A DNA stretch of 64,000 bases from Gammaproteobacteria bacterium. GTDB lineage: Bacteria > Pseudomonadota > Gammaproteobacteria > Burkholderiales > Burkholderiaceae_D. This document shows positions 1-7,341 of this stretch, piece after piece. Numbering within the stretch: position 1 is the first letter of the stretch; each line of letters starts with the position of its first letter. The translations under genes and the position numbers were made by a program. Location of the stretch: NCBI GenBank assembly GCA_903970185.1, contig CAJCIC010000020.1, positions 62,001 through 126,000 on the forward strand, read 5' to 3'. Below the pieces are notes generated by a model that saw nothing but the letters and a program-made list of their open reading frames with translations, was not told the origin of the DNA and made no database searches.

Positions 1-7
1 CGACCCC

Positions 8-1522
8 ATGAAAAAATTCATCCTTGCCGCCGCAGCCGCAGCTGTACTTGCCGCCTGTGATAAGGGAGCACCGCCGGCGCCAGACAGTGCATCGGTGAGC
101 GCGGCCCCTGCAGTTGACAGTACGACCGCGGCGGCACCTCAACCCGCACCGATGGCAGCCGCCCCGGCAGCCGCACCCTACCCCGCCCCGGCGCCGGCGC
201 CCTATGCTGCACCGGCCCCTGCGCCTGCCGTCGTGGCGCAGAACAGCACCGACGAATTCGACGGCGACGAGGACTACGAACCGCCCGCACCGCAACCGGT
301 CGTTAGCGTCTATGAAGACTACGCGACCAGCCAGCCGCCACCCGTTGCGGTACGCTGGGCGCCGCCGCCGATGCTCGTCGAGCCACCGCCGCCGCAACCC
401 GCCCCGAACTACTACTGGACCGGTGGCTATTGGTCCTGGCAGGGTCAGTGGGTGTGGTCGCACGGTCGCTGGGCGCCGCCACCCCAGCCCGGCTACCTGT
501 TTCGACCGCCCTATTATGAAAACCGTGACGGCGCGGTCATTTTCGTCAACGGCTACTGGTCACCGCCGTCGGTTGCGTTCGTTCCCCCGGCGATCGGCAT
601 TTCGATCGGATTTGGTGCCATCGGCATCGGTGTCGTTGCAGGTATCGCGCCGATCGGGCCGCCCGGAATATTTGTGCCGCCTCCGCCAGGATCGCGCTTT
701 GGCCTCATCGTTCCCGCGCCTTATGGCACCAATCCGCAAGTCGTCATCGGTGCGCCGCCGGTCATCAATACGGGCATGCGCATCACCAACGTCACGAACA
801 ACACGACGATTAACAACACCACGATCAACAACGTGACCAACGTGCGCAATGTCACCATCGTGGCACCGGCGAGCGCAACGGCCACGCACCAGGCCATCTC
901 TTCGACCGTTCCCGCGCAAGCCCAGCTGGCTGCTGCGCAGCGACCCGTGGTACGCGCCGTGGCGCCCGTGCCCACATCGACAAAACCAATCCCGGCTTAC
1001 CGTGGCGGCACGCCGCCCGCGCTGCCTGCGCCGCAAACCGTAAAACCGATCGTGCCGCCGCAATTGGCCCAGGCCCGCGCCGCCCAGCGCCCGGGCCCTG
1101 CGGCTGTAGCGCCTGCAGCCCGTCCGGCACCAGCCACACCCGCTGCTCGTCCTGCAACGCCGGCGGCTCGCCCGTCAACCCCAGCCGCCGCAGCGCGGCC
1201 GCAAGCCTTGCCCGAACGTGCTGAAGCCAAGCCTGCACCGAAAGCAGAGACGCCCGCTGCGCGTCCGGCGCCAGCGGCCCGTCCTGAAGCGCGGCCGGTT
1301 CCTGCGCCCAAGCCCGAAGCCAAGCCCGAGCAACAGGCTCGACCGGCACCTGCTGCCCGGCCAGCGCCTGCGCCCAAGGCCGAGCCCAAGGCCGAGTCGG
1401 AGCACCGTCCCGCTCCCAAACCCGCGCCCGCGCCTCATCCGGCTGAAAAACCAGCCGCAGAAAGGCCGGCTGCGCCAAAAAAACCCAACGAGCCCGAGAA
1501 GAAGGAAAACCCACGCGAATGA
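8..1522 (+). CDS. Proline/alanine-rich YXWGXW-like lipoprotein
   Basis: This is probably an envelope lipoprotein of unknown function. The N-terminus has a Lys-Lys pair, an Ala-rich hydrophobic stretch and the lipobox LAAC with the acylated Cys at residue 17, which fixes the start. Residues about 134-155 carry aromatic Trp/Tyr-Gly repeats (TGGYWSW, GQWVWSHGRW) that recall YXWGXW-repeat proteins. A hydrophobic Gly/Ile/Pro segment follows at about 195-240 and an Asn/Thr-rich stretch at about 256-285. From about residue 330 to the end the chain is low-complexity Ala/Pro with Lys, Arg and Glu, which is likely disordered and may span periplasm or peptidoglycan. The coding sequence is extremely G+C rich, so long antisense frames opposite it are artefacts. 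The product is inferred only from composition and motif layout. Confidence 0.8.
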   Translation: MKKFILAAAAAAVLAACDKGAPPAPDSASVSAAPAVDSTTAAAPQPAPMAAAPAAAPYPAPAPAPYAAPAPAPAVVAQNSTDEFDGDEDYEPPAPQPVVSVYEDYATSQPPPVAVRWAPPPMLVEPPPPQPAPNYYWTGGYWSWQGQWVWSHGRWAPPPQPGYLFRPPYYENRDGAVIFVNGYWSPPSVAFVPPAIGISIGFGAIGIGVVAGIAPIGPPGIFVPPPPGSRFGLIVPAPYGTNPQVVIGAPPVINTGMRITNVTNNTTINNTTINNVTNVRNVTIVAPASATATHQAISSTVPAQAQLAAAQRPVVRAVAPVPTSTKPIPAYRGGTPPALPAPQTVKPIVPPQLAQARAAQRPGPAAVAPAARPAPATPAARPATPAARPSTPAAAARPQALPERAEAKPAPKAETPAARPAPAARPEARPVPAPKPEAKPEQQARPAPAARPAPAPKAEPKAESEHRPAPKPAPAPHPAEKPAAERPAAPKKPNEPEKKENPRE

Positions 1523-1541
1523 CACTTCCCGTCTGATAAAC

Positions 1542-1566
1542 ACAACGGCCACTCTGTGGCCGTTGT
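1542..1566 (+). terminator. Hairpin terminator after the lipoprotein gene
   Basis: A perfect 11-base inverted repeat (ACAACGGCCAC / GTGGCCGTTGT) with a 3-base loop starts 19 bases after the stop codon. The downstream tail is only moderately T-rich, so it may be a weak intrinsic terminator or an mRNA-stabilising hairpin. Confidence 0.6.
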
Positions 1567-1620
1567 CGTTCTGCACGCAACAGCCTATCGTGCGGCTACG
1601 TCGAATTTCGAAAAGATCCT

Positions 1621-1887
1621 GTGAAAAAAACTGACCTTGAAAAAGCCAAGGCACTCAAACTGATGGGCAACCTCAAGGCGCGCGTTCCTGCGCGCTTTGG
1701 CAACCCAGGCGAAGTGCAAAGCCGGCGTGAGCGCCGCGCCGAAGAGCAAAAACTCGGACTCATCCCGTTTGCCGTGAAGCTCGACCAGACCCTGGTGCAA
1801 AGCGTGCGCGATCTGGCCAAAGCGAAAAGCACGAGCGTCGATGCTGTCGTTGGCGAGTTGCTGCAAAGCGCCCTCGAAAAGGTCTAG
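1621..1887 (+). CDS. Small conserved hypothetical protein, 88 aa
   Basis: This short, charged, probably cytoplasmic protein starts at GTG and has no membrane segment. The first half is rich in Lys and Arg (KARVPARFGNP, SRRERRAEEQK). The second half (FAVKLDQTLVQSVRDLAKAKSTSVDAVV) looks like a beta strand followed by two helices, reminiscent of a ribbon-helix-helix layout. That resemblance is only visual. It lies three bases upstream of the DUF1415 gene and is very likely cotranscribed with it. I do not recognise a function. Confidence 0.65.
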   Translation: MKKTDLEKAKALKLMGNLKARVPARFGNPGEVQSRRERRAEEQKLGLIPFAVKLDQTLVQSVRDLAKAKSTSVDAVVGELLQSALEKV

Positions 1888-1890
1888 CGC

Positions 1891-2529
1891 GTGAACAACA
1901 TTGCAGTCACATTTTCATATGACCGGGCCGCCGCCGAGCAAGTCGTCCTTAAGACGCGCTCGTGGGTCGAGCGCGCCGTGATCGGTCTTAACCTGTGTCC
2001 ATTTGCCAAGGCGCCCTACGCGCGGCAAGCCATCCGCTATGTCGTCTCGGGCGCGAGCGATGCCGACCGCCTGCTCGACGATCTCGAGTACGAACTGACC
2101 GCGCTCAATCTTGCCGACCCGACGGAAACCGAGACGACGCTTTTGATCCATCCGTTGACGATGACGCGCTTTCTTGACTTCCACTTCTTCCTTAGCGAAG
2201 CCGAAGCCATGCTGGCGCAGCTCGATTTGCGCGGCAAGCTGCAAGTCGCGCCATTCCATCCGCACTTCGAATTTGCCGATACGCGCCAAGACTCGGTCGA
2301 AAATTTTTCCAATCGCTCGCCGTATCCGACCCTGCATCTTCTGCGCGAATCAAGCGTGTCGCGTGCGGTGTCGCTGATTGCCGATCCGGCGGTCATCTAT
2401 CGCAACAATATCGCCACCTTGCGTGAGCTCGGTCATGCCGGCTGCGAAGGCCTCTGGAGCGAACTTTCCGCGGGCAAGAAAGACAGGCCTTGTGGCGATG
2501 CCGAGCAGAAGAATGAGTTGCCGATCTAG
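1891..2529 (+). CDS. DUF1415 family protein
   Basis: The 212-residue protein matches the DUF1415 pattern: an early WVERAVIGLNLCPFAK block with a conserved Cys at about residue 36, the LLIHP motif, and FHPHFEFADT followed by NRSPYPTLHLLRE. Family function is unknown; the conserved Cys, His and Asp residues suggest a metal- or thiol-dependent activity, which is inference. It starts at GTG three bases after the preceding small gene. The C-terminal tail after about residue 185 is polar and probably dispensable. Confidence 0.88.
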   Translation: MNNIAVTFSYDRAAAEQVVLKTRSWVERAVIGLNLCPFAKAPYARQAIRYVVSGASDADRLLDDLEYELTALNLADPTETETTLLIHPLTMTRFLDFHFFLSEAEAMLAQLDLRGKLQVAPFHPHFEFADTRQDSVENFSNRSPYPTLHLLRESSVSRAVSLIADPAVIYRNNIATLRELGHAGCEGLWSELSAGKKDRPCGDAEQKNELPI

Positions 2530-2568
2530 CATTGCTGCGCTGACCGCTTGGCAGCGATCAGGCCAAAT

Positions 2569-3348
2569 GTGAACCAAAAACGAGCGGACAAGGCAGATGG
2601 CGATGCCCGTGCAGGCATTGCGTTTGCGCTTGACCGGGTCGGGCACAGCCGCGGCGGTGTGGCTGTCCTATCGGACCTGACGCTTGCCATCAGGCGCTGC
2701 AAGATGACCGCGGTGATTGGTCCGAGCGGCTCGGGCAAGACCTCCTTGTTAAGGCTCCTGAACCGGCTCGAAGACCCTGTTTCAGGATCGATCGCTCTTT
2801 TTGATCGCGACCTTCGTGCCTACCCCGTACGCGAATTGCGCAGGCGGGTTGCCTTTGTGTTCCAGTCCCCCGTGATGTTCGAAGGAAGCATCGCCGACAA
2901 CCTGCTTGCTGCCTCACGCTTGCGAAAGGCGAATGACACGCCCAAGACGTCGGAGCTTGACCTCTTGCTCGAGAGCGTCGATATCGACCCCTCGATCAAG
3001 GAGCGTGACGCGAGAGGCCTTTCCGGCGGTGAAAAGCAGCGCGTCGCACTCGCCCGTGCGCTGGCCAGCCGGCCCGAAGTGCTGCTCCTTGACGAGCCCA
3101 CGGCCGCGCTCGATGTCGAGAGCGCCGAGCACCTCATGACCATGCTCGCCCGGCTTCGCACGACACAACGCCTGACCATGGTGATGGTCACCCATCGCCT
3201 TGGCGAAGCGCTCGCCGTGGGCGACGACCTGGTCTTGCTTGAAGGCGGCAGTATCGTCGAAGCCGGCAGCGTGGATGAGATGCGGCACGCACCGCGCGCT
3301 GCCCGTACGCGCCAGTTCATGCAATCCGCGCACGAGGCCAGCCCGTGA
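2569..3348 (+). CDS. fetA: ABC transporter ATP-binding protein, FetA type
   Basis: This is the ATPase of a FetAB-like (YbbL/YbbM) exporter, a system linked in E. coli to iron export under oxidative stress. Walker A (GPSGSGKTS, about residues 51-59), the LSGGE signature (about 150), Walker B LLLDEP (about 172) and the switch His in VTHR (about 206) are all present. I prefer the GTG at 2569, which has an AGG a few bases upstream; a TTG at 2548 in the same frame would add seven residues. It overlaps the permease gene by four bases, so the two are translationally coupled. Confidence 0.88.
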   Translation: MNQKRADKADGDARAGIAFALDRVGHSRGGVAVLSDLTLAIRRCKMTAVIGPSGSGKTSLLRLLNRLEDPVSGSIALFDRDLRAYPVRELRRRVAFVFQSPVMFEGSIADNLLAASRLRKANDTPKTSELDLLLESVDIDPSIKERDARGLSGGEKQRVALARALASRPEVLLLDEPTAALDVESAEHLMTMLARLRTTQRLTMVMVTHRLGEALAVGDDLVLLEGGSIVEAGSVDEMRHAPRAARTRQFMQSAHEASP

Positions 3349-4154
3349 CAGGCTCGGGTCCTGTCGATATCGGAGCGCCGAGCCTCGTCCTGGCAGCGGC
3401 CATGATCGCCCTTGCGGCAGCGCTTTCTGCCTGGCAGGAACTGGGTCTGACGAGGACCATCGTCATTGGCGGTTTGCGCGCCACGCTTCAGCTGCTTATC
3501 GTTGCACAGCTGTTGCAGTGGATCTTTCTTTCGAATCGCGCCTATGTCGTGCTGGCAATGCTGCTTGTGATGGTGCTCGTGGCCGGCTTCACGGCAGTGG
3601 GTCGCATCAAGGAGGCGCGAGCCAGGCGTCGTATCGTGGCGCTGATTTCGACCGTGTCGATCCTGCTTGGCTCTGGCGCGACCTTGGCTTATGTCGATCT
3701 TTGCATCATTCCGATTTCGCCTTGGTATGACGCACGCTACCTGATCCCGCTTTTTGGCATGATCGTCGCCAACGCCATGAATGCTGCAGCGCTTGCCGCC
3801 GAGCGCTTGCGCTCGGAGATCGTCGCTCAGGAAGCGGAGATCGAAGCACGCCTGGCACTTGGCGCAAGTAGCGCACAGGCGTGCGCGAGCGCGGTGCGCA
3901 AGGCGCTCGCCGCCGCGATGATCCCCGCGGTCAACGCATTGACGGTGGTCGGAATCGTGTCGCTGCCAGGCATGATGACCGGGCAAATTCTCGCAGGCGC
4001 CGATCCGACGCTTGCCGTGCGCTACCAGATCATCGTGGTCTTCATGCTGACCTGCGCGAGTGCGCTGACGGCGACCTTGCTGGTGTTCTGGTATCGACGC
4101 CAGTTCTTTACCGATGCAGAACAGCTGCGCTATCTCGGCACGTCCGGACCTTGA
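3345..4154 (+). CDS. fetB: ABC transporter permease, FetB (UPF0014) family
   Basis: This is the membrane partner of the preceding ATPase. The 269-residue protein is strongly hydrophobic with about seven transmembrane segments. It carries the UPF0014 landmarks ELGLTRTIVIGGLRAT near residue 30 and RLALGASS...AVRKALAAAMIPAVN...GIVSLPGMMTGQILAGADP around 170-225. In the family this central loop couples to the ATPase. The GTG start overlaps the fetA stop (GTGA). No third component is needed in known FetAB systems. The metal specificity cannot be read from the sequence. Confidence 0.9.
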   Translation: MTGSGPVDIGAPSLVLAAAMIALAAALSAWQELGLTRTIVIGGLRATLQLLIVAQLLQWIFLSNRAYVVLAMLLVMVLVAGFTAVGRIKEARARRRIVALISTVSILLGSGATLAYVDLCIIPISPWYDARYLIPLFGMIVANAMNAAALAAERLRSEIVAQEAEIEARLALGASSAQACASAVRKALAAAMIPAVNALTVVGIVSLPGMMTGQILAGADPTLAVRYQIIVVFMLTCASALTATLLVFWYRRQFFTDAEQLRYLGTSGP

Positions 4155-4220
4155 CGCACCACGACAACGCGCCTGGGCACTACCAAGGGGCGATCATCGC
4201 CTAACCCGCGCCAGTCCTGT

Positions 4221-4294
4221 GGCAGCACTTCGGCATGGACGTTGCTTTTGACGACTCACCGTCAACCTGTCCATGCCGAATGACTCCTGCTGCC
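4221..4294 (+). promoter_or_regulatory. Long hairpin enclosing the start of the MFS gene
   Basis: A perfect 12-base inverted repeat (TTCGGCATGGAC at 4229-4240, GTCCATGCCGAA at 4269-4280) is extended inward by GTTG/CAAC (4241-4244, 4263-4266) and outward by GGCAGCA/TGCTGCC (4221-4227, 4288-4294). In mRNA this would form one long hairpin that buries the ATG at 4280 in its stem. A smaller palindrome GGCGATCATCGCC lies just upstream at 4189-4201. Confidence 0.6.
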
Positions 4295-5557
4295 ACGACC
4301 GAATTGCCTGCCGCTTCCACTCCGACTGAAGTCGAGCGCTGGTTGCAACTGCTCATTGGCCTCGTGTGCATGATGGCGATCTCAAGTCCGCAGTACGTCT
4401 GGACCTTGTTTACCAAATCGCTCACGACCAGTCTTGCTGCCCCGCTCTCGGCGGTGCAGATCACCTTCTCGCTACTGATCGTGCTGCAGACGTGCATGTC
4501 ACCGTTTCAGGGCAGTCTCATCGATCGCTTCGGGCCGCGCCTGATGATCAGCCTGGGCGCAGTCCTGACCGGCTTGAGCTGGGTCCTGTCGTCATTTGCG
4601 AGCTCGCTGACCATGCTCTACCTGACCTACGGCGTGGTCGGCGGCATTGGTACCGGCGCAGTCTACGTCGGTGTCGTCGGGCTGGTCGTCAAGTGGTTCC
4701 CGCTACGGCGCGGTTTTGCTGCGGGCACTGTCGCTGCAGGCTATGGCATGGGCGCCATGCTCACGACCATTCCGATTAGCGCCTCGCTTGCCGCGCGGGG
4801 TCTGAACCAGACGCTGCTGACCTACGGCATCGGCCTTGGCGTCGTCGGCTTTTTGGCCGCGCAGTTCCTGCGCGCACCCCCTGTCGAAGTGGTTTTACTG
4901 CAGCGCGAGGGTCATGCGCGCAGTGAGATTGCGCCGCGCGAAATGTTGAAGTCGCCAGTTTTCTGGCTGATGTTCCTGATGATGACGCTGATGTCGACAT
5001 CAGGTCTGATGGTGACTTCCCAGATGGCGGCCTTTTCGCGTGATTTCGGAGTCGCATCGCTGCTTGTTCTCGGCACTGCGGCGCTTCCTCTGGCCCTGAC
5101 AGTTGATCGCTTCACGAACGGTCTGACACGACCCTTTTTTGGCTTCATCTCCGATCGCATCGGCCGTGAGAACACCATGGCGATAGCCTTTCTGCTTGAA
5201 GGCTTGGCGATGACCGCGTGGCTTTTTGGCCGCTTTGACCCGGTCTTGTTCGTGATGCTCTCGGGCCTGGTGTTTTTCGGCTGGGGCGAGATTTTCTCAC
5301 TGTTCCCATCGACGCTTACCGATACCTTTGGTTCGCGCCACGCCACGGCCAACTACGGCTGCCTCTACATTGCCCAGGGTGTCGGGTCGGTACTGGGCGG
5401 GCCCCTTGCGGCACTCCTGCGCGAACAAAGCGGCAGCTGGATTCCGGTGTTCGGGCTTGCCATCGCCGCCGATGTGATCACGGCGCTTTTGGCCTTGTTC
5501 GTGCTCAAGACGATGCGCCGCCGCTATCTCGAACGCCGTCTGGAGGCGCCGCTCTAG
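4280..5557 (+). CDS. MFS transporter, oxalate/formate antiporter-like
   Basis: This 425-residue, 12-helix carrier of the major facilitator superfamily resembles the oxalate:formate antiporter (OFA) group. The start of helix 1 (SPQYVWTLFTKSL), the loop 2-3 motif (GSLIDRFGPRLMISLGA) and the GYGMGAM helix 5 pattern fit. Its substrate is probably a small carboxylate, by family. The chosen ATG at 4280 lies inside a hairpin; an in-frame ATG at 4235 is also possible, and neither has a good ribosome-binding site. The stop codon overlaps that of the convergent AhpD-like gene by four bases (CTAG). Confidence 0.82.
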   Translation: MTPAATTELPAASTPTEVERWLQLLIGLVCMMAISSPQYVWTLFTKSLTTSLAAPLSAVQITFSLLIVLQTCMSPFQGSLIDRFGPRLMISLGAVLTGLSWVLSSFASSLTMLYLTYGVVGGIGTGAVYVGVVGLVVKWFPLRRGFAAGTVAAGYGMGAMLTTIPISASLAARGLNQTLLTYGIGLGVVGFLAAQFLRAPPVEVVLLQREGHARSEIAPREMLKSPVFWLMFLMMTLMSTSGLMVTSQMAAFSRDFGVASLLVLGTAALPLALTVDRFTNGLTRPFFGFISDRIGRENTMAIAFLLEGLAMTAWLFGRFDPVLFVMLSGLVFFGWGEIFSLFPSTLTDTFGSRHATANYGCLYIAQGVGSVLGGPLAALLREQSGSWIPVFGLAIAADVITALLALFVLKTMRRRYLERRLEAPL

Positions 5558-6150
5558 GCGGGGTTTTTTGCGCGAGGCACGCGCCCCATCAGGAAAAATT
5601 CGTCGTTAGGGCGCATCGAAGTGACGTTGGCAACCCGGTTTGACAGGCCGAAGAATGCGGTAATCGCGGCGATGTCCCAGATGTCCTCGTCATCGAAGCC
5701 ATGCTCGTGCAGCGCCTCGAAGTCTTCCTCTGTGACCTCGGCCGAGCGTTCGCAAACCTTGACCGCGAAGTCGAGCATGGCCATCTGTCGCGGCGTGATA
5801 TCCGCCTTGCGGTGATTGACGGCAATCTGGTCAGCAAGGAGCGGCGCCTTGCCGTAAATGCGCACGAGAGCGCCGTGGGCGACGACGCAATAAAGGCAGC
5901 CGTTGCGGGCACTCGTGGTGGTGACGATCATTTCGCGCTCGGCCTTGGTCAGACTTCCGGTCTCCTTTAGCATCAGGGCGTCGTGGTACGCGAAAAAGGC
6001 GCGAAACTCCGCCGGTCGATGGGAAAGTGCGAGAAATACGTTCGGGATAAAGCCCGCCTTTTCCTGGACCGCAAGCATCATCGCGCGGATATCTTCAGGC
6101 AACTCCTCAAGCTTCGGTACGGGATAGCGGCTGATCGGATGATGGTTCAT
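5554..6150 (-). CDS. AhpD-like peroxidase-related protein
   Basis: This member of the carboxymuconolactone decarboxylase/AhpD superfamily belongs to the peroxidase-related subgroup. The redox motif is visible as CLYC followed by VVAH: Cys85, Cys88 and His92 in a 198-residue chain, consistent with a thiol-based peroxide reductase. The start at 6150 is set by an AGGAG seven bases upstream; an upstream in-frame ATG would place that site inside the gene. It is transcribed convergently with the MFS carrier, sharing the bases CTAG at the two stops. Confidence 0.85.
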   Translation of the reverse strand: MNHHPISRYPVPKLEELPEDIRAMMLAVQEKAGFIPNVFLALSHRPAEFRAFFAYHDALMLKETGSLTKAEREMIVTTTSARNGCLYCVVAHGALVRIYGKAPLLADQIAVNHRKADITPRQMAMLDFAVKVCERSAEVTEEDFEALHEHGFDDEDIWDIAAITAFFGLSNRVANVTSMRPNDEFFLMGRVPRAKNPA

Positions 6151-6210
6151 TGAACAACTCCTTTGGGTATGCACAGCGTGTAGCAGGAAATCGGGCCCGC
6201 TGCGACGGGT

Positions 6211-7341
6211 CTATGCGGCCTCGCGCTGAAATGCCAGCGCCTGACGAAAAACCTGACCCATCGCTGTCACCATGCCCTCCAGGCTGTGATGCAGGATGAC
6301 ATTGTCGCGGGCCGCCTTGGCCAGCGCGCGTGCCAGGTTCGCGTCATCGGCAAGGCGCCTGATGGCCGCGGCAAGCGCAGCCGCATCCTGCTTGGCGACG
6401 ACCAGCGCAGTACTGCCGTCTCTTGCGATCTCGGCAATCGCACCGGCATCGGTCGTGACCACCGGAATGCCGCAGGCCATCGCCTGAAGCAGCGCCTGCG
6501 GCACGCCTTCGTTGGCATAAGACGGCAGTGCGAACGCGTCAAGTGCGTGCAGATAGGGGACGACGTCTTTCTGGTTGCCGGCGAGCTTGACGCAAGCGGC
6601 AAGTCCGAGGGCGTCGATTTGCTCGGTCATGACGCGCAGCTGCGGCCCGTCGCCAACGATGATGAGGGCAAGCGGCTTTTCAAAGCCGCCCCTGTTGATG
6701 CGATCGATTGCCTCGATCAGGAAACGATGGCCTTTCCAGCTGCGCAAGGTTGCAACGATGCCAACGACGAAGGTCTCGGGTGAAAACCCGAGGCGAGCGC
6801 GCGCTGCCGCGCGCTCATTGACATCGGCCACGCGAAAGCGGCTCAGATCGATGCCTGTGGGGATCGAGACAACGCGCTTGGGATCAAGGCCGTTGATGCG
6901 GATCAACTCGTCGCGCAGTGCATTGCCTGTGGTGACGACCATGGTACTCGCGCGACGATAGAGCCAGCGCGTCGAGAAATTGTTCGGAACCGGAGCCGAG
7001 ACGTGGCGCGTTCTGACCAGCGCCGGGCACCGCGGTAGCAGCTCGAGGGCGAGCGCAGTCAGCCACGTGTCAGTCGAGCTGTGCGTGTTGATGACGTCAA
7101 TGGCGGTGCCAAGCGATGCAAGGTGGCGGCGAATGGCAAGGATGCCTGAAAGACTCTTGCGCGCGATCGGCAGCGCGACAATCGGTACGCCAAAGGCTGG
7201 ACCCTCCTCGAAAATGCGCGCTTGCCTTGGGCACAGCACGCACACGTCATGGCCCTGGCCCAGCATGCCGCGCGCCTCGGTCAGGATGCGAATCTCCTGA
7301 CCGCCCCACCCGCAGGAGGATTCGGTATGAACGATCCTCAT
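6211..7341 (-). CDS. Glycosyltransferase family 4 protein
   Basis: A GT-B fold sugar transferase of 376 residues. The N-terminal domain opens with MRIVHTESSCGWGGQE, where the GG loop contacts the acceptor. The C-terminal nucleotide-sugar domain holds LKSW-like motifs (VATLRSWKGH), GDGPQL and the family hallmark A-LPSYANEGVPQALLQAMACGIPVV (E-x7-E variant) near residues 270-295. Its start overlaps the msbA stop as ATGA. In this operon it probably modifies lipopolysaccharide core or another cell-surface glycan; donor and acceptor are unknown. Confidence 0.88.
   Translation of the reverse strand: MRIVHTESSCGWGGQEIRILTEARGMLGQGHDVCVLCPRQARIFEEGPAFGVPIVALPIARKSLSGILAIRRHLASLGTAIDVINTHSSTDTWLTALALELLPRCPALVRTRHVSAPVPNNFSTRWLYRRASTMVVTTGNALRDELIRINGLDPKRVVSIPTGIDLSRFRVADVNERAAARARLGFSPETFVVGIVATLRSWKGHRFLIEAIDRINRGGFEKPLALIIVGDGPQLRVMTEQIDALGLAACVKLAGNQKDVVPYLHALDAFALPSYANEGVPQALLQAMACGIPVVTTDAGAIAEIARDGSTALVVAKQDAAALAAAIRRLADDANLARALAKAARDNVILHHSLEGMVTAMGQVFRQALAFQREAA

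Noticed and set aside
852-1580. Long antisense open frames opposite the proline-rich lipoprotein
   Set aside because: They are low-complexity Ala/Arg/Gly frames caused by the very high G+C repeat content and have no family sequence or ribosome-binding site.
2820-3986. Minus-strand open frame of 388 codons across fetA and fetB
   Set aside because: Runs antisense across two overlapping real genes.
4189-4201. Palindrome GGCGATCATCGCC as a separate operator
   Set aside because: A 6-base arm in G+C-rich DNA can occur by chance; kept only as a note to the nearby hairpin.
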